From Tritrichomonas musculus (Eukaryota > Parabasalia > Tritrichomonadida > Tritrichomonadidae): 64,000 nt of DNA. The notes under the pieces were generated by a model. The model had not been told where the DNA came from. It was given only the letters and a program-made list of their open reading frames with translations, and ran no database searches. Made by a program: the position numbers and the translations under genes. The stretch's first letter is position 1. Each line of letters starts with the position of its first letter. This document shows positions 17,614-27,064 of the stretch, in pieces. The DNA lies in assembly GCA_039105265.1 (NCBI GenBank), contig JAPFFF010000002.1:558001-622000 (forward strand). Reading direction: 5' to 3'.

Positions 17614-19932
17614 ATGGAGGGCCATTTAGACTTTAATAGGAGCATTATGGCCTATCCTAGCAAGCTTAATTCTAAGATATCACAGGATATATCTCAACTT
17701 CGTGATTCATCGGTTAATGCAAATCGTTTATTCATCTTATCTCGATACGTAAACCAGTGTAAAAACAGAAATTCAGCATTTCCATTTACTCAAAATCCTT
17801 ACGAATATATTACTAATCCCGAAAACTTGTCGATAACAGTTAATCTATTACAATTTGTTCAAAATTCTTCATTTTTTTTATCATATTTACAAGAAAATCC
17901 AAAAATATTCGCTTTAGTAACTATTTCGATAAGAAGGTCATGGCAATATCCATATTTGGTCAATTGCGTAATACCATCATTTTTTGGATTTTTTTCATGT
18001 CATGAATATGCAGAATATGCTATTGAATTCTATTCTGAGATACTCGGGAAAGCGGCACCAGCAACATCAATTCAAACAATTCGACCATTTTTTCATAGTT
18101 GTGTTACATATCATTTTTTCCAAAATGCTTTTCAACCATTTATCCAGTCAATTATGGTTGATGAAAACATTTTGAAAAATCCAGACAAGCAAGTATCAGT
18201 CTATGCGCATTTGTTCATTGATTATATAACGAATTCAATTCAATTTCTACCAAAAGAATTTTTTCAATTATTACGAATAATTGAATTGAAAAAGTGGGAT
18301 TATAAATTCAAAATAAGTTTAATAATTGACAATTTTCTTTTTCCAGAATTAAAGATATGGGCCTCTCGATTATCCTTAAATAAAGAACTGAATAATTTTA
18401 TTCTCAGAATCATCGATATGATATCTCTTTCGACATCATTATCATATGGCAAAAAATACTTTAATGACAACAAACTTTCTTCGCTTTCATCGAGTCCTAC
18501 TCTATTCAAATCGATGAATTATATGACAGATTCAAGCAGTTCATTTAACTTAATGTCAATCGATCTTGAACCCGAAGTTCCATCGTCACCATCCATGCCG
18601 ATTTCCAGGTCAACTTCAACGTTAAAATCGACAAAAACGAAATCGCAGAAAATTTCAAATGAGTCAAAAACAACAATCATGTTAATGAATAAATTTATAG
18701 ATCTACTTTTTGATAGCACTATTGAAAAAGTTTCAATCTATCAAATGCCAGTTTTGTATGAAAATTTCGCAGACGAAATATTCCCTCAATGTGCTCAATT
18801 CATTCTTAATGTTTATGACGTGCGGTTTGTCTCAAAATTGTTAGAAAGAAACCACCAGTTTCCAAATAAAGTGTCCAGTTTTGTTTTTCTCAATGATTCA
18901 CTTGAATGTTATGAAAGTGGAATTTTTTATTCGCATGTTTATTCACATCACATTTCCTTTAAAAAAAATGAATCATATTTTTCACTTTTCAAAAGTGAAG
19001 TAAATTTTGAAGAGAGGAAAAAAACGCCAAAATTTAATATATCTTTAATTGATAATGACATTTTTGTTCATTTTTTGAGAATTAATAAGCATTATGCTCA
19101 AATTTTTAGTTCAATTATAAAGGAAACTAAAAGGAATTCAATTTTTGAGCAAAATGAAAATATTGAAAAATATATCTATTTTTTAACATTAATAAATGAG
19201 ATTGAAAAAGAGAACGATAGGATTCTCTATCAAACATCTTTTGAATTAGATGCTTTTGCAGATTCACTTTTAAATAGAATAATTTTTTTCCAAACAAATT
19301 CACCAAAAAAGAAATCATTCATAAAGCTCTTTAAAAAAGTTTCAAATGTTTTCAATAAATTCAATCTAATTCAAATGAAAAAAAATTTGTATTTGAAAAT
19401 ACTTGATCATTTTCATAAGGATTTAATAGGTGATTATTGGCGTGTTTTGGTTGATTTTAACAAATATTGGGAAGAACTTGTAAATGAACCAAAAGAGAAG
19501 AAGAATTTAGTTACTGTTTTTTCAAGTATGGATCCAATTTTACAAATATTTTTCATCGACTCAACAAAACTTCTTTCTCAAATTGATGATAAAGTTTTAG
19601 ATGTTAAATATTATTTGATGACGTATGCTTTCAGATTATTAAAGCATATTGCACAAGGAGATTCAAATGGAAACGAAATATATAAATTAGCTTTTCAGCA
19701 TATTAAAGCAACAGATTTATTATCAACTTTCTTGATAATTGATTCAATGGCAATGAAGGTTGACGTTTTTCAAGAATTATGCACGAAGGAGGAAATTGAA
19801 AGTTGGAATTATTTGAAGAAAAATATCGAAATTTATTTGAATAGAAATGAACAATATAAAAAAGTGTATATGTCAATAACTGAATATTTAATTGCAATCA
19901 CACCCAGTTTACTATATAGTCCTCCTTGCTAA
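17614..19932 (+). CDS. Unrecognised 772-residue helical protein
   Basis: A long uninterrupted frame with coding-type composition, ATG at 17614 (a second Met follows at residue 11). No catalytic motif, signal peptide or transmembrane segment was recognised. The N-terminal ~290 residues are rich in aromatic and aliphatic helices (SFFGFFSCHEYAEYAIEFYS, RPFFHSCVTYHFF). A Ser-rich linker spans ~290-350, and a second helical region runs to the end. The look is of an alpha-solenoid or GAP-like helical protein of a lineage-specific family, but I cannot name it. Confidence 0.8.
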   Translation: MEGHLDFNRSIMAYPSKLNSKISQDISQLRDSSVNANRLFILSRYVNQCKNRNSAFPFTQNPYEYITNPENLSITVNLLQFVQNSSFFLSYLQENPKIFALVTISIRRSWQYPYLVNCVIPSFFGFFSCHEYAEYAIEFYSEILGKAAPATSIQTIRPFFHSCVTYHFFQNAFQPFIQSIMVDENILKNPDKQVSVYAHLFIDYITNSIQFLPKEFFQLLRIIELKKWDYKFKISLIIDNFLFPELKIWASRLSLNKELNNFILRIIDMISLSTSLSYGKKYFNDNKLSSLSSSPTLFKSMNYMTDSSSSFNLMSIDLEPEVPSSPSMPISRSTSTLKSTKTKSQKISNESKTTIMLMNKFIDLLFDSTIEKVSIYQMPVLYENFADEIFPQCAQFILNVYDVRFVSKLLERNHQFPNKVSSFVFLNDSLECYESGIFYSHVYSHHISFKKNESYFSLFKSEVNFEERKKTPKFNISLIDNDIFVHFLRINKHYAQIFSSIIKETKRNSIFEQNENIEKYIYFLTLINEIEKENDRILYQTSFELDAFADSLLNRIIFFQTNSPKKKSFIKLFKKVSNVFNKFNLIQMKKNLYLKILDHFHKDLIGDYWRVLVDFNKYWEELVNEPKEKKNLVTVFSSMDPILQIFFIDSTKLLSQIDDKVLDVKYYLMTYAFRLLKHIAQGDSNGNEIYKLAFQHIKATDLLSTFLIIDSMAMKVDVFQELCTKEEIESWNYLKKNIEIYLNRNEQYKKVYMSITEYLIAITPSLLYSPPC

Positions 19933-20168
19933 CTTGTATGAAATTTAATAATTGAAATGTTTGGTCTGAATTGTATGTTTGTATTTAACTGAAAATTCAT
20001 GTTTGTATTAAAAAAATGAATCATACTTTTTACATCTTTTTTTTTTTTCATTCTCTTTTGTAAATAAAATAAAATGATGTTAAAATCATTTGTCATTTAA
20101 AAAGGCGAAATACAAGGTAAATATAAAATAACGAATTTTTAAAAATCATCTTTTTTATTATCTTGTTT

Positions 20169-20174
20169 TCATTA
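20169..20174 (+). promoter_or_regulatory. Possible initiator (TCATTA)
   Basis: TCATTA lies 16-21 bases before the ATG at 20190 and fits the trichomonad initiator consensus TCAYW at its usual distance. No transcript evidence is available. Confidence 0.4.
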
Positions 20175-20189
20175 TTTCCCTGATCTTAA

Positions 20190-23100
20190 ATGGAGGAAGA
20201 TGACTTTGAAATGAATCCTATCGATGACATACCTCCTGAAGTCACTCTTTTAAATAAGCAAGAGCGAGCAGCTTGTAAAATTCAATCTATATTTCGAGGT
20301 TTTATCTTTCGGTACAAAGTTTCGCATTTAGATTATCAAAATCGTTGCGCAAAAATAATACAAAGAGCATGGCATCAGCATTTAATGAGGCAAAGAATTC
20401 AAAGATGTAGTGAAATTGTTGCCCTCAAAGTAATTACACACGCTGTTCAAATTTATCGACGAAGAAAATCTGATAACGCCAAATTAAATGCATTAAAACC
20501 ATATGAGCCATTACTGCAATTTTATCCATCAAAAACAAAGCCACCACTTCCAAAGCGAACAAAGCCAGTATTAACTACTAAAAAGGCTGATATGCTTCTT
20601 TCTTCAGCTGCAACAGCTACAGCTTCAACTCTTGGACGGGCTCAAGCTATTGAAAACGAGAAAAAAAATGCTAAATCAAAAACATCCAAAAATCCAAAAG
20701 GAAAAAAGCAAAATAATGCAGCTTCTCAAAAAGCAGCAACCCTTCCAGCACCTGTTGTATCAATATCGTCATCATCAGAGAAAAAAGTCCCAATGAAACG
20801 AAAAATACTTATGGATTTGCCACCACCATGGCATGGAAAAGATCCAAGAAGGCTTTCTGCCACAGCTCAAGAAGAACTCTTATATGCTCAAAAAGGCAAT
20901 GTTGCTTGGGTAAAATCAGACATTGTTCCATTGTTAATACGAGATTTTTCTTCTCAGCTTGATATCCGTGATGACTTAATTATCAAGAATGAACGATATA
21001 AAAATCGAGTGGTTACGAAAATGTTCCTTTCACCAATTTTACGAAATATGAAAGAAATCAAAGCCAGAAATCCTCAAGATATTGCTTTTATACGCGATAC
21101 AGGTATTTATATGATATGTTCAGCCAAGAAAACTGCCATTCTTGATATCAGTGGATTTCAAGATGATTTAATTATTTATAAAGATACATACAAATGCAAC
21201 AATACAAACGGTGTTCTACTAGATGTCGTTATTGATCGTCACAGTGGGCATACTATTGGTATTGACAGTTATTGGACATTACATCTTTTCGAGAGGGGCA
21301 AAGATATCATCGCATACAACCTAAATCCAGAGAACAAAATTCCTGTTGCCTCCAAATTTTTATCATTTGACCATTTTGGCTTTTTATGGGTAAACCTTCT
21401 ACCTCAAAAAGGTCCTCTTTTATGCATTGATCCAATTACATTACAAGTGAACACGCAAATCAATCTAGAAAACCTCAAAACTGTTCATAGATTTATGAAA
21501 AGTGTCATTTATATCTCGCCATTACACATTAAAGATCAGCCATTTGGATTTGTTGTATTATTATCAGATTCATATGATGTTTATTTACTTTCAACTGATT
21601 TTAGTCATTATAAAAAGCTACACAATAGTGATTTAAATGCCTTTCCAAAAGCGAAGCAAGTTGGAAATAGATTAATCATATGGTCCGAAGAATGTAACAT
21701 CTACATCTACGAACTTAAAGAACCAATGGAAGCTATTACATGTACAGCCAAATTTACCTCAAAAGCGCGGCCAGTTGACATATGTGGTGTTAATGAGCCC
21801 GATCTATTAATCATATCTTGCGATGATAACACGATTCGTGCCTATCTAGCTAAAGGTTCTGAGTATCCAATGCGAGTTCCTAATCAAAAGTTGACCTTTG
21901 TTGAGCGACAATTTGTTAATCGTCTTCTCGGACCAGCAACCTTCACCAAATCGCGCGGCGCCTATCGGGAGATGATTTGTGTTAAGCAGTCGAATGAAGC
22001 AGTTCACATTGATGCTTTTTCCGTCACTGACAAATTAACGTGCGTCATTTCAGGGTACCAAAATGGCGACATTGGCTCAGTCTGGCTCATGAATGACTGT
22101 CAAACGGTTAAAGCTGCAGAATTTGACACATATAACTACTTCGAACCGCTGCAGAGTCAAGCAAGGGCCGTCGATGACTACAACAACGTCATACAGGACA
22201 TAATGGCCAAGCGGAATTCGTTTATGAATTTTTTTGACTTTTTGACAAAATTTGACAATCAGTCAAATCGAGGTCAAATGAGCAACTTGTTCAAGCCAAA
22301 TTGCGCCACTTTTGTTCTTACTGATTTGATTAGTCATCATTCATTCCGAAGCCAGTTCTCATTCATTCCTGATCCAGTCTTTTCATTCACTTCTTATGAT
22401 GTTTTCCACTTTTTGTATCGAAGTGGAATTTTGCCAAAGCCTCTTTCCACTTTTTCAGGCTTTTTGAACCGTTTTGCCCATGAAGAAGATAAGAAGATCT
22501 TGCCCCCGCCTGACCAGCTTTGGAATGAAATGATTCCTGTCAACACAAAAGGTCTCTACAATGCAGTCGTTGACATTTCGTTCACATCTGAAGAAATTCA
22601 AAAAATCATCGACACAATCGATCCTTTGACGTGTCTTCGAGGCAGCCTTCCTACGTACACGATATCGAAGACAAATGAGCTGCCAAAAAGTGCCATTCCT
22701 TCTGAAGGCGAAAACAACAACAACAACAATGAAGAAGAAGTTGCAAAACCATCAACTAAAAGACGTTGGATTAACCGTTATGAAAAAACCGATCTTCAAA
22801 AACGCTTGAATCTGTTGACCATGTTTGAAGACACAGTCAAACACGAGCTAATGAAGCGTGTTCAAGAAAACATAAACAAGTCTTTTTATAAGCATTTGCT
22901 GGATAAAATGCAGCCTGTCATTTCAATTGACATCCATTCAAAAGTGAACACAAAAAACGGAATCGTCTCAAATTTGACTTCACAGCCAAATCGGAATCCG
23001 CTTCTTGATGAGAAGCGGCATATTTGTATATATGAAGAATGGTCTAAGTATTCTTTGTTCGGTCGTGATAAAGGACAAACTGTTGATTTGAGAGCTTTCC

Positions 23101-26100
23101 ACGTCCCTCACGACATCTTTATGAAGCCTGAAGTTGCATCTCACTTTGATCTCGTTAGGCGTGTCTCTGTTGCATGCAAATTTACGCAATGCGAAGTTTT
23201 TAGTGTGACTGAGAACGTGACAAATGAGTTGTCACAAATTGTCTTGACTGATGATTCGAAAGCATTGCCTTTATCGCATTATTTGACCATTCATTCTTAT
23301 TTGGGTGCAAATTCGCGAATTCTTTTGGCTGCACGATCAATACTTGCGAATGTTCTGACCTGTCTGTATCAGCTCCATAAATGTGGCGTGATAATGCGAA
23401 CATTATCGCCAATAAACGTTCTCTTGAACGCTCAGTTTGGAGCAATTCGAATTGGCAACTTGTTTGATTGTCAGACTTCGTCGGTTTTCATTCCTTTGCC
23501 GAAACAGTTCGCCGATCCATCCAATCCATTCTTGCCTCCTGAATACTACTATGAGCCGATGAATGGATACACATCGGCCTTTGATATTTGGCAGTTTGGA
23601 ATTCTTCTCCTTTACGTCTTGACTGGATTCCAGCCTGTTTCGTACGGCACTGAACTGATCAAGCATGTTTCAAAGGATGAAAAGACGGGCTTGTATCCAC
23701 GATACAACTTTTTCTATGATTGGCTCAAAGGTTGTAATATTGTCCAAAAAGGCGAGCCTGTAGTTGGCCAGCGAGGTGAATGTTTCATCTCTACTGATCG
23801 TCCTGGAAAAGTGCCATCTATACTTGAGCTTGACTCATACACGCTTCTTCCTTACAAAAACACAAAGTTGAATTACGACGAGTCCAAGTTGTACATTGAA
23901 ATCATCGCCGCCTGCCTCCAGATTGATCCGAAAAAAAGGCCAACTGCTGAAGAGCTTTTGAGAACTTATCCGTTCAACCAGACGAACCAAATTGGCGACA
24001 TTCTTGACAATTACATGAGGACTCCAAATGCGAATGTTTTCATGTCACAATTCTTCGTTCCAGTCTTGAATGAGCTGAATGAAGCAACGTTTCCTTTTGC
24101 GCTGGGAATCATATCAGCTCTTCTCTTTCATGAAGAAAGCAATGAAGAAGATATTGGTTATGCATTCCCTTTAGACTCTCGTTCAGCCGAACGTGTCATA
24201 ACCGCTCTATTTGACCTCAAATTCATGGACACATTAGTCACATTTATTTTGAAAAGAGTTGAAAAGAACATTCAATTAACGGACGTTATTCCAACCGTCA
24301 CCTACAAAGATGATCTTTTTGACAGCCTCATCCACTTCTTCATGCGTTTTGTGGCATCGGTCGAGCACGGCCAGGGGAACCTTCTCAGCCACACTGACGA
24401 CATTGGCATGTCACTTTTGTCACTTTACGCGGCGAATCCGTTCCTCAAGAGTCCATCCTCGCAGCTTGTCTCATCGAGGAACGAGATGTCAAAATTAATG
24501 GGTACCGATTCGGCCCCTTTGTACGTTTACACATACAGCAGGGCACACGCGCTTGTCAGATACTCGATGCAGTACAATTGCTATGTATTCAATAATTTGA
24601 ATAGAACACATGACCACGACGATAACTACTTCATGCAATTCCTGCCTTTCAGCGAGGCCGTCTTCAACTTCGCAAACGCAATGTGCCACTCGATTGAGAA
24701 GCAGAGAACAAACGCAATAAAGACAATGTCATCTTTGTGGGCTAATTCGGCCGGTCCGTCGACCGTTAGACTCTTCATTGATTTCAGAGTCCCTCAAAAA
24801 GTTCTCCATTGCTTCCATATTCAAGGCGCCCGAATTGAGGCTGCTTCCTTTGTGAATCAAATTTTGAATACATTCAAAATTCAATCGTACGATCCTTCAT
24901 TCAAAATTCTGAGGGAGACCGTTATCTGTCCAGCTTTACTTGGCCATTCCGCATTGATCATTCGCTCCTCGGCAACAAACGACGGAATGAAGCCGCAATG
25001 CCTTGAAATAGTGAAAAATATCTTGCTGAATGAGTCCGCAATCAACGTCGAATCACTTGTACATTCAGACGTTATTTGGTCGATCATTGAAATGATAAGG
25101 GATCCGCAATGCTTCCTCCTAATTCAGGACGCCATAACAATGGCTCCAGCCTTTTATGTGAGGATCATCCAGGCTTCCCAGTTCCTCCAGAAGACGATGT
25201 TCATAAACGGCGTCTGCTTCATGCCGAAGATGGACTATCGCGTCTTCGATGACAACCTTGATTTGAAGGAGTCTTTGTCTGTTCTTAAGAAGATGACGAA
25301 CTTCTTCATGCTGAGATACAAACCGTTAATTGTGCCTATTGAAAGCGTTGAAAATTTGAATATTGAACGTTGCTTTGAATTCATAACAAAAATCATCAAC
25401 AAAAGCTTGAAGGAAGCCGACGGCGTCACCAAGTTTATCGACACGCAGATCATGAAAGAGACGCGCTTTGAAGTCAAAGAAAGTAGCTTTATAAAGAATA
25501 AAAATAAAGCAAAGGAACTTGCTAATTGCATCATGCAATCAACAATCCTTGACGTGTCTCGCGTGTTCGTCGACTTGATGGACGCAATGATTCTTTACAT
25601 TCAGTCAGCAAACAGCGAAATCAAGCCCGAATTGTTCGACTTGCTGAAGAAAATCGTTGTGACAAACGTGCCAATGTGTAGAACAATGCCTCATCCAACA
25701 AATTACTTGCACCATTCGTTCTTGCTAATGCTGCTTGATACTTTTAGAAAGGCCAAATTAAATTCACCTTTATTTGACTGTGTAAAAAATTTCCCTTCAA
25801 TTTGGATCAATATTTTGAGAGCTGAAAATAATTTGACGTTGTTGTGCTCCGAAAAAGATATCTTCGAAACTCAGTTGATGAGCCGTTATGATAGCGAACG
25901 TTCACTTCGTTTGAAATTATTCAAAACCTTCGTTTTGAGTAAAAATGTTGATTGCGAAAAATTATTCGAAATTGTCATTAAAGAAATGATACATAATACA
26001 ACAGTGATGAAGTCAAATAATTCCGCAAGTCAGATAAAAAAAATGAAGTACCCAGTGCGATCAGAAGCGATTGATATGATTAAATTCGTTTTGGATAAAC

Positions 26101-26549
26101 GTGATGTGGCTGAAAAAAATGCTAAATTAATGATGTCAATTATGATTAATAACAAGTTCTTGGAAAAAGAAAGAACTTTGACTGATAAAAATGATAATTA
26201 TAATCTGGTGATAACTTCAATTGAATTACTTGAAAGTATTGTTATTTGCACAAATTTATTCTTAGATGAACATATTAAATTTGCTAAAAATCAATTGGAA
26301 TCCCTAAAAATGAGATTCATTAGAAAATGGAATAATATTACTGTTCAAAATGATTCCGCATTTAAAGAAGAAATGATGCTGTATCAGAAAAGTAAAGCTT
26401 TGAAAACTGCTAATAATATAATTGCTAATATTTCTGCAAATCAAGGAACAAAATCAACTATTACAAATCCAAAGAAAACTCCAGCAAAAGTATTTGTTAA
26501 AGGAAAAAATGGAAGGCCTTCATCATCAGTTAAGATTTATAAGCCTTAG
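20190..26549 (+). CDS. Giant IQ / beta-propeller-like / pseudokinase / solenoid protein
   Basis: 2119 residues. Two IQ calmodulin-binding motifs lie at ~26-44 and ~53-71 (CKIQSIFRGFIFRYK; AKIIQRAWHQHLMRQR). A basic Lys/Ala/Ser linker (~115-205) precedes a conserved-looking block LPPPWHGKDPRRLS near 211-224. Residues ~285-640 look like WD/propeller beta repeats. A kinase-like domain spans ~1010-1290: the HRDLKPxN position reads MRTLSPINVLL, DFG reads GNLF, and the APE region reads PPEYYYEP, but the structural DIWQFGILLLYVLTG helix and a C-terminal KKRPTAEELL block are kept, so it is a pseudokinase. Residues ~1330-2070 are HEAT/armadillo-like helices, followed by a basic tail. Architecture suggests a calmodulin-binding scaffold. 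A flagellar or cytoskeletal role is speculation. Part of the gene (~21.9-25.7 kb) is distinctly GC-richer. Confidence 0.85.
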   Translation: MEEDDFEMNPIDDIPPEVTLLNKQERAACKIQSIFRGFIFRYKVSHLDYQNRCAKIIQRAWHQHLMRQRIQRCSEIVALKVITHAVQIYRRRKSDNAKLNALKPYEPLLQFYPSKTKPPLPKRTKPVLTTKKADMLLSSAATATASTLGRAQAIENEKKNAKSKTSKNPKGKKQNNAASQKAATLPAPVVSISSSSEKKVPMKRKILMDLPPPWHGKDPRRLSATAQEELLYAQKGNVAWVKSDIVPLLIRDFSSQLDIRDDLIIKNERYKNRVVTKMFLSPILRNMKEIKARNPQDIAFIRDTGIYMICSAKKTAILDISGFQDDLIIYKDTYKCNNTNGVLLDVVIDRHSGHTIGIDSYWTLHLFERGKDIIAYNLNPENKIPVASKFLSFDHFGFLWVNLLPQKGPLLCIDPITLQVNTQINLENLKTVHRFMKSVIYISPLHIKDQPFGFVVLLSDSYDVYLLSTDFSHYKKLHNSDLNAFPKAKQVGNRLIIWSEECNIYIYELKEPMEAITCTAKFTSKARPVDICGVNEPDLLIISCDDNTIRAYLAKGSEYPMRVPNQKLTFVERQFVNRLLGPATFTKSRGAYREMICVKQSNEAVHIDAFSVTDKLTCVISGYQNGDIGSVWLMNDCQTVKAAEFDTYNYFEPLQSQARAVDDYNNVIQDIMAKRNSFMNFFDFLTKFDNQSNRGQMSNLFKPNCATFVLTDLISHHSFRSQFSFIPDPVFSFTSYDVFHFLYRSGILPKPLSTFSGFLNRFAHEEDKKILPPPDQLWNEMIPVNTKGLYNAVVDISFTSEEIQKIIDTIDPLTCLRGSLPTYTISKTNELPKSAIPSEGENNNNNNEEEVAKPSTKRRWINRYEKTDLQKRLNLLTMFEDTVKHELMKRVQENINKSFYKHLLDKMQPVISIDIHSKVNTKNGIVSNLTSQPNRNPLLDEKRHICIYEEWSKYSLFGRDKGQTVDLRAFHVPHDIFMKPEVASHFDLVRRVSVACKFTQCEVFSVTENVTNELSQIVLTDDSKALPLSHYLTIHSYLGANSRILLAARSILANVLTCLYQLHKCGVIMRTLSPINVLLNAQFGAIRIGNLFDCQTSSVFIPLPKQFADPSNPFLPPEYYYEPMNGYTSAFDIWQFGILLLYVLTGFQPVSYGTELIKHVSKDEKTGLYPRYNFFYDWLKGCNIVQKGEPVVGQRGECFISTDRPGKVPSILELDSYTLLPYKNTKLNYDESKLYIEIIAACLQIDPKKRPTAEELLRTYPFNQTNQIGDILDNYMRTPNANVFMSQFFVPVLNELNEATFPFALGIISALLFHEESNEEDIGYAFPLDSRSAERVITALFDLKFMDTLVTFILKRVEKNIQLTDVIPTVTYKDDLFDSLIHFFMRFVASVEHGQGNLLSHTDDIGMSLLSLYAANPFLKSPSSQLVSSRNEMSKLMGTDSAPLYVYTYSRAHALVRYSMQYNCYVFNNLNRTHDHDDNYFMQFLPFSEAVFNFANAMCHSIEKQRTNAIKTMSSLWANSAGPSTVRLFIDFRVPQKVLHCFHIQGARIEAASFVNQILNTFKIQSYDPSFKILRETVICPALLGHSALIIRSSATNDGMKPQCLEIVKNILLNESAINVESLVHSDVIWSIIEMIRDPQCFLLIQDAITMAPAFYVRIIQASQFLQKTMFINGVCFMPKMDYRVFDDNLDLKESLSVLKKMTNFFMLRYKPLIVPIESVENLNIERCFEFITKIINKSLKEADGVTKFIDTQIMKETRFEVKESSFIKNKNKAKELANCIMQSTILDVSRVFVDLMDAMILYIQSANSEIKPELFDLLKKIVVTNVPMCRTMPHPTNYLHHSFLLMLLDTFRKAKLNSPLFDCVKNFPSIWINILRAENNLTLLCSEKDIFETQLMSRYDSERSLRLKLFKTFVLSKNVDCEKLFEIVIKEMIHNTTVMKSNNSASQIKKMKYPVRSEAIDMIKFVLDKRDVAEKNAKLMMSIMINNKFLEKERTLTDKNDNYNLVITSIELLESIVICTNLFLDEHIKFAKNQLESLKMRFIRKWNNITVQNDSAFKEEMMLYQKSKALKTANNIIANISANQGTKSTITNPKKTPAKVFVKGKNGRPSSSVKIYKP

Positions 26550-27064
26550 TGTTTTTTTTATGTTTTGTTTATATTATTCTTTTTTGTAAATTATATATGT
26601 TATTGATTTATTTGATATTTCTATTTAATAATTTTAAGACGGGAAATTTCTATTAATGGAATTTATCAAGACCTTGTATTTATAAAAAAAAAATTATTGA
26701 TCTAATGAGTATCAAAAAAAAAAAAAAAAAAAACTTTAAAACAACTTTTTTTATAAAATATATTTTATCTATAATATAAATATAAATTAATTTGTTTAGA
26801 TATTTAAATTATTTATCGAGATTTCGTTAAAATATAAAAGAAAATTCAAAACGAACCAAAATTTTCTTTCAATGAACGTAAAAATAAAAAATATTTTTTG
26901 ATATTTAGCAAATAAAAAAATTGATAAAAATAAATTACAATTTTTTCATTTGGAACTATTTTTTTTAAGATATCTCATTCTCACAATTTTTTATTTAATT
27001 TTGAATATAATACAAATATTTCTATTAAATTAAAACGATTCTTTTCTTTTCAGAGAAAAATTTA
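26550..27064. other. Intergenic region with A20 tract
   Basis: Contains a run of 20 A (26714-26733) and otherwise AT-rich sequence. TTTTCTTTTCAG ends about 10 bases before the next ATG and resembles a 3' splice site, but no matching donor or branch motif was seen. Confidence 0.5.

Noticed and set aside
27040-27064. 3' splice site (TTTTCTTTTCAG) before the cyclase ATG, implying a 5' UTR intron
   Set aside because: No matching 5' splice site, nor the ACTAAC-type branch/3' signal typical of trichomonad introns, was seen upstream. Poly-pyrimidine followed by AG is common in this DNA.
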